Counted from the first letter of the stretch, positions 1 through 5,650 are shown. The stretch is DNA of 6,720 nucleotides from Propionicimonas sp. (GCA_031119515.1 JAVHXR010000158.1:1-6720); one strand, 5' to 3'. Notes: a model not told the origin generated them from the letters alone. Numbers and translations are program-made.

Positions 1-90
1 CTCCCTCCTCCCCAACGAGGGTCGGGTTCTCCCCCGACACCACGGTGTAGCGGCGATCGTCCACCAGCGCCGGCACGTCGCTCGCCACCG
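1..90 (-). repeat. Direct repeat copy B inside recF 3' end
   Basis: Bases 1-90 match bases 172-261 at an offset of exactly 171 bp (57 codons), with mismatches only at 56, 57, 81 and 82. Both copies are read in the recF frame and encode the segment from DVPALVD to TLVGEEG. The match is cut by the window edge, so this copy may continue leftwards and further copies may exist. Confidence 0.93.
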
Positions 91-1321
91 GAACCTCGCT
101 CCCTGCCGAAACGCCGCCCCCGACCGAAACGTCACCCCCGACCGAAACGTCATCCCGGCGAACGCCGGGATCTCCCTCCTCCCCAACGAGGGTCGGGTTC
201 TCCCCCGACACCACGGTGTAGCGGCGGCCGTCCACCAGCGCCGGCACGTCGGCCGCCACCGCCGCCGTGATCAGCACCTGCTGCGCCGTCACGGTGAGGC
301 GGGCGAGCCGCTCGCGCCTGGTCTCGTCGAGCTCGGCGAAGACGTCGTCGAGGACGAGGACCGGCTCCACGCCGTCCGCGCGCAGCACCGTCAGGCTTCC
401 CAGCCGCAGCGCCAGCGCCAGCGACCAGGACTCGCCGTGGGAGGCGTAGCCGCGCGCCGGCAGCCCGGAGAGCGCGAGGGTGATGTCGTCGCGGTGCGGT
501 CCCACGAGCGACACCCCGCGGGCGATCTCCTCGCCCCGTCGCTGCTGCATCCCGGCGAGCAGCGCCGCGACCAGGTCCTCGCGGCCGAGGTCCTCGGTCT
601 CCGGCAGCGCGCTGGACTGGTACACCGCGGAGGCCTCGTTTCGGGTGGGTGCGATGTCGGCGTAGGCCTCCTGCAGGGACGGGCGCAGGTCGGCGAGAGT
701 GGCGAGACGGGCCTCGACGATCTCGGCCCCGAGCCGGGCCAGCGACTCGTCCCAGACCGCCAGCGTGCCCTCAGCCTCGGCGGGAACCGGGCGCGGGCCT
801 CGTCCGGACAGCGACTTCAGCAGCGTCGACCGCTGCCGCAGTACCCGGTCGTAGTCGGCCCGGACGCCGGCCAGTCGCGGCCAGCGGGAGGTGACGAGCT
901 CGTCCAGGAAGCGGCGGCGCTCGGACGGGTCGCCCTTCACGACGGCCAGGTCCTCGGGGGAGAAGACCACCACCCGCAGCGCGCCCAGCAGGTCACGCGG
1001 TCGCCGCAGCGGGGAACGGTTCAGGCTGGCGCGATTCGCGCGGCCGGGAATGATCTCCACCTCGAGCAGCAGCTGGCGCGGGTCGTCCGGCGCCGCCTGC
1101 ACCCGGGCCCTCACCGCTGCCTTCTCGGCTCCGTGGCGGACCAGGGGTGCCTCGGTGGCCACCCGGTGCGAGCCGAGCGTCGCGAGGTACTCGATCCCCT
1201 CCACCAGGTTGGTCTTGCCCTGGCCGTTGGCGCCGGTGAAGACGGTGACACCGGGTTCCAACGGCACGTCGGCGAGCGGGTACGAGCGGAAGTCGACAAG
1301 GTTGAGATGGGTCACGAACAC
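1..1321 (-). CDS. recF: DNA replication/repair protein RecF (3' end beyond window, expanded C-terminus)
   Basis: RecF is an ABC/SMC-like ATPase that binds gapped DNA and, with RecO and RecR, helps load RecA. The frame opens with GTG at 1321-1319, preceded by GAGG seven bases upstream, and reads MFVTHLNLVDFRSY, a typical RecF start; GTG at 1315 is a weaker alternative. Visible motifs are Walker A GANGQGKTN (residues 30-38), the RecF signature SHGESWS (294-300), Walker B VLVLDD (321-326), a D-loop AELD (329-332) and the late QVLITAA strand (348-354). At least 440 codons are open without a stop up to base 2, whereas RecF proteins are usually about 360-400 residues. The excess is repetitive: residues 358-383 are repeated at 415-440 with a single G/D change, separated by a palindrome-encoded segment and VSVGG-type hexads. 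It is the gene after dnaN on the same strand, as in many bacteria. Identity is secure; the true end is not visible. Confidence 0.95.
   Translation of the reverse strand, partial: MFVTHLNLVDFRSYPLADVPLEPGVTVFTGANGQGKTNLVEGIEYLATLGSHRVATEAPLVRHGAEKAAVRARVQAAPDDPRQLLLEVEIIPGRANRASLNRSPLRRPRDLLGALRVVVFSPEDLAVVKGDPSERRRFLDELVTSRWPRLAGVRADYDRVLRQRSTLLKSLSGRGPRPVPAEAEGTLAVWDESLARLGAEIVEARLATLADLRPSLQEAYADIAPTRNEASAVYQSSALPETEDLGREDLVAALLAGMQQRRGEEIARGVSLVGPHRDDITLALSGLPARGYASHGESWSLALALRLGSLTVLRADGVEPVLVLDDVFAELDETRRERLARLTVTAQQVLITAAVAADVPALVDGRRYTVVSGENPTLVGEEGDPGVRRDDVSVGGDVSVGGGVSAGSEVPVASDVPALVDDRRYTVVSGENPTLVGEEG
106..152 (-). repeat. 18-bp tandem repeat (three degenerate units) in recF
   Basis: Units begin at 106, 124 and 142, each opening with CCGAAACG on the + strand. 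Units 1 and 2 differ at two positions. Unit 3 matches unit 2 for its first 11 bases, then runs into the palindrome at 152. In the recF frame they encode glycine/valine/serine hexads (DVSVGG, DVSVGG, GVSAGS), a low-complexity linker unlike the RecF core. The period is six codons, so unit number can vary without a frameshift. Confidence 0.85.
152..171. repeat. REP-like perfect palindrome inside recF
   Basis: ATCCCGGCGAACGCCGGGAT has perfect 9-bp arms (152-160 and 163-171) around an AA spacer. It directly abuts the 90-bp repeat starting at 172 and the 18-bp tandem repeats ending at 152. The GATCCCGGC...GCCGGGATC form resembles dispersed palindromic repeats known from many bacterial genomes. Whether it is dispersed in this genome cannot be told from one copy. 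It is translated in the recF frame as part of GDPGVRRDD. Confidence 0.8.
172..261 (-). repeat. Direct repeat copy A inside recF 3' end
   Basis: This is the partner of bases 1-90 (86 of 90 identical). It follows directly on the conserved QVLITAAVAA strand of RecF, so it is probably the ancestral C-terminal coding segment, with the copy at 1-90 being the duplicate. This order is inferred from position only. Confidence 0.9.
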
Positions 1322-1407
1322 GGCTTCACCTCGTCTTCGCCGGCGACATCGGCTCGCCCTCCGACCTGGAGGACGGACCTGCCGCGACCGCCGGCGTGCA
1401 GGCCCGT

Positions 1408-1426
1408 CTCCCGGACCGGCCGGGAG
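1408..1426 (-). terminator. Hairpin immediately after dnaN stop (weak terminator or attenuator)
   Basis: CTCCCGG (1408-1414) and CCGGGAG (1420-1426) form a perfect 7-bp GC-rich stem with a 5-base loop, starting two bases past the dnaN stop codon. No U-tract follows on the minus strand, so it is not a classical intrinsic terminator. A U-less terminator, an mRNA 3'-end stabiliser or partial attenuation between dnaN and recF are all possible. A second, weaker 5-bp stem (1358-1362 with 1368-1372) follows in the same 106-bp gap. Confidence 0.4.
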
Positions 1427-1427
1427 G

Positions 1428-2588
1428 TCACGCCGGCAGGCGCATCAGCATGATGACGTGCCGGTAGTCCTCCCGAGGGTCACCGTCGATCTCGTCCAGC
1501 CCCATCAGCAGGCAGGGCTTGCCCGGGGCGGTGAACGAGAACTGCACGTACGGCGCGTCCAGCGCCGCCAGGGCGTCGGAGATGTAGTGCGGGTTGAAGC
1601 CGGCGGCCGTCATCGACAGGCCCTGGCCGGTGGTGTCGACCACCACCGCCTCGAGTGCCTCCACGGCCTGGGCCTGGTCGCCGGTGGCGGCCTCGAGGGT
1701 GATCGAACCGTCACCGATCAGCATGCGCAGCGAGGTGTTCCGCTCCGCCACCAGCCCGACGCGCTTCACCGCGGCCTCGACCTCGGCGGTGTTGGCCCGG
1801 ACGCTCACCGTCGCCTGCACGTTCATCAGGTGCCGCACCTTGGGGAACTCCCCGTCCAGCAGCCGGGTGGTGATCTCGCGGACGCCGGCCGCGCCGGTGC
1901 CCTCGAACCCGATCAGGCCGTCGCCGGTGGCCGCGCTGGCCAGGCTGAGCGTGACATCGGTGCCGGAGGTCATCGACCGCGCGGTCTCCGCCAGCACCCG
2001 GGCAGGTACCAGGGCGGCTCCCTCGCCCGCGGTGCTGCGCGGGTTCCAGGGCAGTTCCTTCAGCGCCATCCGGTACCGGTCGGTGGCCAGCAGCGAGAGG
2101 GTCTCGCCGTCAATCTCCATCCGGACGCCGGTGAAGACGGGCAGCAGCTCGTCGCGACCGGCCGCCACCACCACCTGGCCGACGGCCTTGGCGAAGTCCT
2201 CGCTGACGATCGCGCCGGTGGCCTCCGGCATGCTCGGCAGCGCCGGATAGTCCGAGACAGGAAGCGTCTGGAGGGTGAAGCGGGCGGTGCCACACACCAG
2301 CTCGACCTTGGTGGCGTCGGAGGTGAGCTCGACCGGCTTGTTGGGAAGCGAGCGCGCGATCTCGGCGAGCAGCCGGCCCGAGACCAGCGCGACCCCGTCG
2401 TCGGCGACGTCGGCCTTCACCGTCACCTGGGCGGAGGTCTCGTAGTCGAAGCTGGAAAGCACGACCTCGCCGTTGGCGGCTCGGATCATCAGTCCGGCGA
2501 GGATCGGGACGCTGGGACGGGTCGGCAGGCTACGGGCGGCCCACTGGACGGCTTCCGCCAGGACATCGCGCTCGAGTCGGATCCTCAC
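1428..2588 (-). CDS. dnaN: DNA polymerase III beta subunit (sliding clamp)
   Basis: This is the ring-shaped processivity clamp that tethers DNA polymerase III and other clamp-binding enzymes to DNA. The product is 386 residues, normal for the family. GTG at 2588-2586 is chosen because GAGGAG lies five bases upstream and the protein then begins MRIRLERDVLAEAVQW, the usual clamp N-terminus; the frame is open further upstream into oriC but that part is not clamp-like. Visible family features are RPSVPIL (24-30), SDYPALP (112-118), ATDRYRMA (168-175) in the peptide-binding pocket, FNPHYISDAL (331-340) and the conserved C-terminal strand VIMLMRLPA (378-386). The three repeated clamp domains cover about 1-125, 126-255 and 256-386. 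It follows dnaA on the same strand across oriC and precedes recF by 106 bp. Nothing is truncated or missing. Confidence 0.98.
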   Translation of the reverse strand: MRIRLERDVLAEAVQWAARSLPTRPSVPILAGLMIRAANGEVVLSSFDYETSAQVTVKADVADDGVALVSGRLLAEIARSLPNKPVELTSDATKVELVCGTARFTLQTLPVSDYPALPSMPEATGAIVSEDFAKAVGQVVVAAGRDELLPVFTGVRMEIDGETLSLLATDRYRMALKELPWNPRSTAGEGAALVPARVLAETARSMTSGTDVTLSLASAATGDGLIGFEGTGAAGVREITTRLLDGEFPKVRHLMNVQATVSVRANTAEVEAAVKRVGLVAERNTSLRMLIGDGSITLEAATGDQAQAVEALEAVVVDTTGQGLSMTAAGFNPHYISDALAALDAPYVQFSFTAPGKPCLLMGLDEIDGDPREDYRHVIMLMRLPA

Positions 2589-2615
2589 CTTTGCTCCTCG
2601 TTCGTTGGTTGCTCG

Positions 2616-2621
2616 ATCATA
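2616..2621 (-). promoter_or_regulatory. Candidate -10 element for dnaN
   Basis: On the minus strand TATGAT (one mismatch to TATAAT) lies 27 bases upstream of the dnaN GTG, with the GAGGAG ribosome site in between. That implies a short leader of about 20 nt. No good -35 hexamer sits 16-18 bases upstream. A 5-bp inverted repeat with TTTC spacer (2624-2637) occupies the spacer region. This is a weak prediction. Confidence 0.35.
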
Positions 2622-2723
2622 TCGACGCTTTCGCGTCCCCGCCGGAGTGTGATTCGGCACGTCGGACGGCGGTTCGGGGACGGTGTCCCCAGAGTGTGCA
2701 CGACGTGACTTTGAGGGTTCGGG

Positions 2724-2741
2724 GATGAATTTCAATTCATC
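2724..2741. repeat. AT-rich perfect inverted repeat in oriC
   Basis: GATGAATTTCAATTCATC has perfect 8-bp arms (2724-2731, 2734-2741) around a TC spacer. It is the most AT-rich stretch of the origin and ends 14 bases before the first DnaA box. It may be part of the DNA-unwinding element or a binding site for a dimeric regulator; its sequence alone does not decide. Confidence 0.75.
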
Positions 2742-2755
2742 GTGGTCATAGCCGG

Positions 2756-2934
2756 TGTGGATACGGTGGACAACCGCCGTCCGTGCTCGTCGGGCCGCGA
2801 TTGGGGTGTGGACGCCCGCTGTGGACAACCCGGAATCACACGGGGAGGATTTGCGGACGACGCGGAGGGGCGTGCGGCGTATCCCCAGTGCCGGGGAGTT
2901 TTCCACAAGGTTTCACACACATGTGGGTGGACGA
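2756..2934. promoter_or_regulatory. DnaA-box cluster of oriC
   Basis: These 9-mers are compared with TTGTCCACA/TTATCCACA. In TGTGGACAA orientation they are TGTGGATAC at 2756-2764 (1 mismatch), GGTGGACAA at 2765-2773 (1), TGTGGACGC at 2807-2815 (2), TGTGGACAA at 2820-2828 (perfect) and GGTGGACGA at 2926-2934 (2). In the opposite orientation there is TTTTCCACA at 2899-2907 (1). The first two abut head-to-tail. A further weak candidate, GTGTCCCCA (2683-2691, 2 mismatches), lies outside the cluster. DnaA binding here would start origin opening. Confidence 0.8.
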
Positions 2935-3136
2935 AGCCGTGATCGCCGGCGACGCTCTCGGGCCTGCCACAGTGCCTGTTCGGCCGTCGAGGGAGCCTGC
3001 CCGGAGGTGTTGGCGACCGGGATCGGCGTCCTGGAAGGGCGGATTCCTTCGTCGTGGGGACGCGGGGATGGAGGAAGAAGAGTGCGGGTGTGCGCCCTCC
3101 ACCGTGGAACGGTCCGTCTCCCGGTCCTGGCCGGAA

Positions 3137-4552
3137 TCAGTGCGCGGCGGCCTGGCGGATCCGGTTGGTCAGCTCGGTCATCTGGTTGAACACGCTGCGG
3201 CGCTCTCCCAGCAGCTGGCGGATCTTGCGGTCGGCGTGCATCACGGTGGTGTGGTCGCGGCCGCCGAAGACCTGGCCGATCTTCGGCAGCGACAGGTCGG
3301 TCAGCTCGCGGCACAGGTACATCGCCATTTGGCGGGCGGTGACCAGGACGTGGGTGCGGCTCGAGCCGCACAGGTCCTCGACGCTGACAGCGAAGTAGCT
3401 GGCGACCGCGCTCATGATCATCGCGGCCGTGATGGTGGTCTCGCTGCCTTCGGGGATGAGGTCCTTCAGCACCACCTCGGCCAGGGCGAGGTCGACCTCC
3501 TGGCGCTGCAGGCTGGCGAACGCGGTGACCCGGATCAGGGCGCCCTCGAGCTCGCGGATGTTGGTCTGGATCCGGCTGGCGATGAACTCCAGCACCTCGG
3601 GGCTGGCGTTGAGGCCCTCTGCGGCCGCCTTCTTGCGGAGGATGGCGATCCGGGTCTCGAGGCTGGGCGGCTGGATGTCGGTCATCAGGCCCCACTCGAA
3701 CCGGCTGCGGAGGCGGGGCTCGAGCGCGACCAGGGAGCGGGGCGGACGGTCGGAGGTCAGCACGATCTGCTTCTCGGCGGTGTGCAGGGTGTTGAAGGTG
3801 TGGAAGAACTCTTCCTGGGTCTGGATCTTGTCCTGCAGGAACTGGATGTCGTCGACCAGCAGGACGTCCACGTCGCGGTAGGCGCGACGGAACTCTGCGG
3901 TGCGGTTCTCCGAGATCGAGTTGATGAAGTCGTTGGTGAGTTCCTCGGTCGAGACGTACTTGACCCGCACCCTGTCGTAGTAGCTGCGGATGTAGTGGCC
4001 GACGGCATGCAACAGGTGGGTCTTGCCGAGCCCCGAGTCGCCGTAGATCATCAGCGGGTTGTACGCCTTGCCCGGGGCCTCGGCAACCGCCGCGGCCGCC
4101 GCGTGGGCGAAGCGGTTGGAGTCTCCGATGACGAAGGTCTCGAAGGAGTACTTGGGGTTGAGGCGGTCGGAGCCCCGTCCTGCCGAGCGTGGGCTGGTGG
4201 TCACCGACGAGGTTGGCGCCGGCGGCGGGGCGGGTGCCTCTGGTTCGGCGACGCGGGGCGGCGGCTCGAGGAGCGTGCCCGCGGTCGGATCGATCGTGAT
4301 CGCGAGCTGGATCGACCGGCCGAGGTAGTCGGAGAACTGCGCTTCCAGCGTGGACCTCAGTCGGGACTCCACCCAGTCGCGGGTGAACTCGTTGGCGACG
4401 GCCAGGATCAACAGGGATTCGTGCAGCGCGACCGGGCGGGTGCTGGACAGCCAGCCCCGGGCCGACGGCTCGGAGTTCTCCCAGACGTGGGACCACGCCG
4501 CCTCGAGCGATCCGTTCCCGTCTCCGGGAGGTGGGTCGATCGGCTGTGACAT
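3137..4552 (-). CDS. dnaA: Chromosomal replication initiator protein DnaA
   Basis: DnaA is the AAA+ initiator that binds DnaA boxes, oligomerises with ATP, melts oriC and recruits the helicase. The product is 471 residues from ATG 4552-4550, which has a well-placed AGGG upstream; an in-frame GTG at 4606 would start inside a DnaA box and is unlikely. Domain I (about 14-90) includes AAWSHVWENSEP. Domain II (about 91-130) is short and Pro/Ala-rich, unlike the long linker of Streptomyces DnaA. Domain III starts at LNPKYSFETFVIG (131-143) and has Walker A GDSGLGKT (171-178), Walker B VLLVDD (230-235), sensor-1 LTSD (265-268), box VII EPRLRSRF (278-285, arginine finger R284) and NIRELEGA (331-338). 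Domain IV carries the DNA-binding signature GGRDHTTVMHADRKI (430-444). It is divergent from rpmH and upstream of oriC and dnaN. It is intact throughout. Confidence 0.99.
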   Translation of the reverse strand: MSQPIDPPPGDGNGSLEAAWSHVWENSEPSARGWLSSTRPVALHESLLILAVANEFTRDWVESRLRSTLEAQFSDYLGRSIQLAITIDPTAGTLLEPPPRVAEPEAPAPPPAPTSSVTTSPRSAGRGSDRLNPKYSFETFVIGDSNRFAHAAAAAVAEAPGKAYNPLMIYGDSGLGKTHLLHAVGHYIRSYYDRVRVKYVSTEELTNDFINSISENRTAEFRRAYRDVDVLLVDDIQFLQDKIQTQEEFFHTFNTLHTAEKQIVLTSDRPPRSLVALEPRLRSRFEWGLMTDIQPPSLETRIAILRKKAAAEGLNASPEVLEFIASRIQTNIRELEGALIRVTAFASLQRQEVDLALAEVVLKDLIPEGSETTITAAMIMSAVASYFAVSVEDLCGSSRTHVLVTARQMAMYLCRELTDLSLPKIGQVFGGRDHTTVMHADRKIRQLLGERRSVFNQMTELTNRIRQAAAH

Positions 4553-4586
4553 GGATTCCCTCGTGGACGTGGGTGGGCCGACCGTG

Positions 4587-4607
4587 CTGTCCACAGTGTT
4601 GTCCACA
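4587..4607 (-). promoter_or_regulatory. Two DnaA boxes in the dnaA leader (autoregulation)
   Basis: CTGTCCACA (4587-4595, one mismatch) and TTGTCCACA (4599-4607, perfect) lie in the same orientation 12 bp apart, between the candidate dnaA promoter and its start codon. DnaA repressing its own gene through such boxes is established in other bacteria; here it is inferred from position. They may also add to origin function. Confidence 0.75.
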
Positions 4608-4660
4608 GACTGTGCACGGCCCGGGTCGACGAAGCGACGTCACCCCGGGTGACTCCCAGC

Positions 4661-4689
4661 AGACTAGAGAGCCACGGGAGGGTTGGCAA
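4661..4689 (-). promoter_or_regulatory. Candidate dnaA promoter
   Basis: On the minus strand TTGCCA (4689-4684) and TAGTCT (4666-4661) are separated by exactly 17 bases. They resemble the -35 and -10 hexamers of housekeeping sigma factors (TTGACA, TANNNT). Transcription would start near 4654, giving a leader of about 100 nt that includes the two DnaA boxes. Confidence 0.55.
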
Positions 4690-4709
4690 ACCGTTCTCAC
4701 CGAATCTGG

Positions 4710-4724
4710 CACGCCGTCGGCGTG
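4710..4724. repeat. Inverted repeat between divergent dnaA and rpmH promoters
   Basis: CACGCCGTCGGCGTG has perfect 7-bp arms around a single T. It lies between the -35 elements of the two divergent candidate promoters, where a shared operator would be expected. No known regulator consensus is recognised. In 70% GC DNA such palindromes can also arise by chance. Confidence 0.35.
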
Positions 4725-4757
4725 TCGACTCGACGGACGCGGTGGCGACCGTCCGGT

Positions 4758-4787
4758 TTGCCGGGTTGCGCGGCTGGCGCGTATCGT
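4758..4787 (+). promoter_or_regulatory. Candidate rpmH operon promoter
   Basis: TTGCCG (4758-4763) and TATCGT (4782-4787) are separated by 18 bases, about 85 bases before the rpmH start. The -35 lies within CGGTTTGCC, which also occurs, inverted, at the candidate dnaA -35 (4685-4693). The prediction rests on hexamer similarity only. Otherwise the 318-bp dnaA-rpmH gap holds only the dnaA leader and the palindrome at 4710. Confidence 0.4.
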
Positions 4788-4870
4788 TGGTTAGTCGCTG
4801 TCGCGGCGACGTCGTGTGTCCGGAGTGGGCGCATCGGTTCTAGAACAGTAAAGATCAGGGGAGCACTCGC

Positions 4871-5008
4871 GTGAGCAAGCGCACTTTCCAGCCGAGCAAC
4901 CGGCGTCGCAGCCGCACCCATGGCTTCCGTCTCCGGATGCGTACGCGCGCCGGTCGCGCCATCATTTCCGCCCGCCGTCGCCAGGGCCGCGTCCGCCTCG
5001 CCGGCTGA
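4871..5008 (+). CDS. rpmH: Large ribosomal subunit protein bL34
   Basis: This is a 45-residue, extremely basic protein of the 50S ribosomal subunit that packs into 23S rRNA. The sequence starts MSKRTFQPSNRRRSRTHGFR and continues with a GRAIISARRRQGR stretch, the standard bL34 pattern (K-R-T-F/Y-Q-P ... R ... H-G-F ... R-M). GTG at 4871 is the start: AGGGGAG (4857-4863) lies seven bases upstream and the family normally begins at this residue. Length is typical. It is the first gene of the rpmH-rnpA-yidD-yidC operon, divergent from dnaA, and it ends eight bases before rnpA. It is too short for many ORF callers but unmistakable. Confidence 0.98.
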   Translation: MSKRTFQPSNRRRSRTHGFRLRMRTRAGRAIISARRRQGRVRLAG

Positions 5009-5016
5009 CGCTGACG

Positions 5017-5352
5017 GTGCTTCCACCCGCGTCCCGGATCCGGACGCCCGAGGAGTTCCGCAGCACGTTGCGGCAGGGCGTCAGTTCCGGACGCCCGAGT
5101 GTGGTGGTGCATGCCCGCCGTCGGACGGATTCCCCGTCCAGGGCGGGTTTCGTCGTGTCCAGGGCCGTCGGGGGAGCCGTCGTCCGCAATCGGGTGAAGC
5201 GGCGGCTGCGCCATCTGGCCGCGGCGGACCTGCCAACCCTCGCGTTCCCGGTCGACGTGGTGGTGCGGGCGCTCCCGCCGGCCGCGTCCGGTGACCTCGC
5301 CGGCGACTTCCGCTCGGCGCTGGGCCAGTGCGTCCGGAGGCTGGCGGGATGA
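5017..5352 (+). CDS. rnpA: Ribonuclease P protein component
   Basis: This small basic protein binds the RNase P catalytic RNA and helps it remove 5' leaders from pre-tRNAs. It is 111 residues long, normal for the family. Visible features are the N-terminal MLPPASRIRTPEEF, the central strand GFVVSRAVGGAVVRN (44-58) and the RNR signature RNRVKRRLRHL (57-67) that contacts RNA. The GTG at 5017 matches the family start (LP..RLR..EEF). No convincing ribosome site precedes it, and with only eight bases after the rpmH stop it is probably translated by coupling with rpmH. Its stop TGA (5350-5352) overlaps the yidD ATG (ATGA). The RNase P RNA gene is not in this window. Confidence 0.97.
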   Translation: MLPPASRIRTPEEFRSTLRQGVSSGRPSVVVHARRRTDSPSRAGFVVSRAVGGAVVRNRVKRRLRHLAAADLPTLAFPVDVVVRALPPAASGDLAGDFRSALGQCVRRLAG

Positions 5353-5645
5353 AGTACCTCCTGATCGGCCTGCTGAAGCTGTACCGGGCAGTGATCAGCC
5401 CGTTGTACGGCAATGTCTGCAAGTACTACCCCTCCTGCTCGGCGTACGCGCTGGAGGCGGTCACCACGCACGGCGCGGTGAAGGGCAGTTGGCTGGCGGC
5501 ACGCCGGCTGGCGAGCTGCCACCCCTGGTCCCTCGGTGGCTACGACCCCGTGCCGGGTACCCCGGCTGCGGTTGCGTGGGAAGCCGAACAGGCGGCGAAG
5601 GCCGCCGCCACTGCTGCCGGCGTCGCCGGCGCTGACTTGAGGTGA
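5349..5645 (+). CDS. yidD: Membrane protein insertion efficiency factor YidD
   Basis: YidD is a small membrane-associated protein that assists membrane insertion alongside YidC in E. coli; its mechanism is not settled. The product is 98 residues. The family core is clear: an amphipathic N-terminal helix with LKLYRAVISPLYG (9-21), CKYYPSCSAYALEAV (24-38) with two conserved cysteines, and SCHPWSLGGYDPVP (56-69) with the third cysteine. An Ala-rich tail of about 28 residues follows. ATG 5349 overlaps the rnpA stop by four bases (ATGA), indicating coupled translation, and fits the family start MKYLLIGLLKLY. It ends immediately before yidC. Confidence 0.96.
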   Translation: MKYLLIGLLKLYRAVISPLYGNVCKYYPSCSAYALEAVTTHGAVKGSWLAARRLASCHPWSLGGYDPVPGTPAAVAWEAEQAAKAAATAAGVAGADLR

Positions 5646-5650
5646 AACTG

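Larger units (their letters stand above)
2589..3136. other. oriC: Chromosomal replication origin oriC (dnaA-dnaN intergenic region)
   Basis: The 548-bp gap between the dnaN start and the dnaA stop has no credible gene. It holds a cluster of DnaA-box-like 9-mers at 2756-2934, one perfect (TGTGGACAA, 2820-2828), and an AT-rich inverted repeat at 2724-2741. The dnaA-dnaN spacer is the established oriC location in actinobacteria such as Streptomyces and Mycobacterium. Genes on both sides (dnaN/recF leftwards, rpmH-yidC rightwards) point away from the region, though dnaA itself is read toward it. Within 2940-3136 I see nothing specific beyond a 5-bp-arm hairpin (3101-3113) shortly after the dnaA stop. 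Confidence 0.9.

Noticed and set aside
106..159. CRISPR-like short repeats
   Set aside because: Units of 18 bp abut without spacers and are read in-frame in recF; they are tandem repeats, not a CRISPR array.
152..171. Intrinsic terminator of recF
   Set aside because: The recF frame is open through and beyond the palindrome, and no T-tract follows on either strand.
891..2708. Long + strand open frame opposite recF and dnaN (605 codons)
   Set aside because: It spans two real genes on the other strand, has Arg/Ser-rich low-complexity sequence and no ribosome site or recognisable motif.
2724..2773. DnaA-trio repeats next to the abutting boxes
   Set aside because: No run of GAT/AAT-type triplets in register was found on either strand next to the boxes.
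2589..2906. Upstream extension of the dnaN frame by 106 codons
   Set aside because: It would run through oriC and its DnaA boxes. The clamp-like sequence and a good ribosome site both begin at 2588.
2899..2934. Extra DnaA box TTTCACACA (2911-2919) and palindrome CACATGTG (2918-2925)
   Set aside because: The 9-mer has three mismatches to the consensus, and an 8-bp palindrome in this composition is expected by chance.
2783..4549. Long + strand open frame opposite dnaA (588 codons)
   Set aside because: It is an antisense shadow of dnaA in high-GC DNA. The protein is Gly/Asp/Gln/Val-rich without domain motifs, while the dnaA frame shows all family motifs.
4553..4606. Upstream in-frame GTG start for dnaA
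   Set aside because: The GTG lies inside a DnaA box and has no ribosome site; ATG 4552 has one and fits the family.
2913..4712. Minus-strand open frame of 599 codons overlapping dnaA in another frame
   Set aside because: It is an Arg/Pro-rich frame-shifted reading of dnaA and carries no domain signature.
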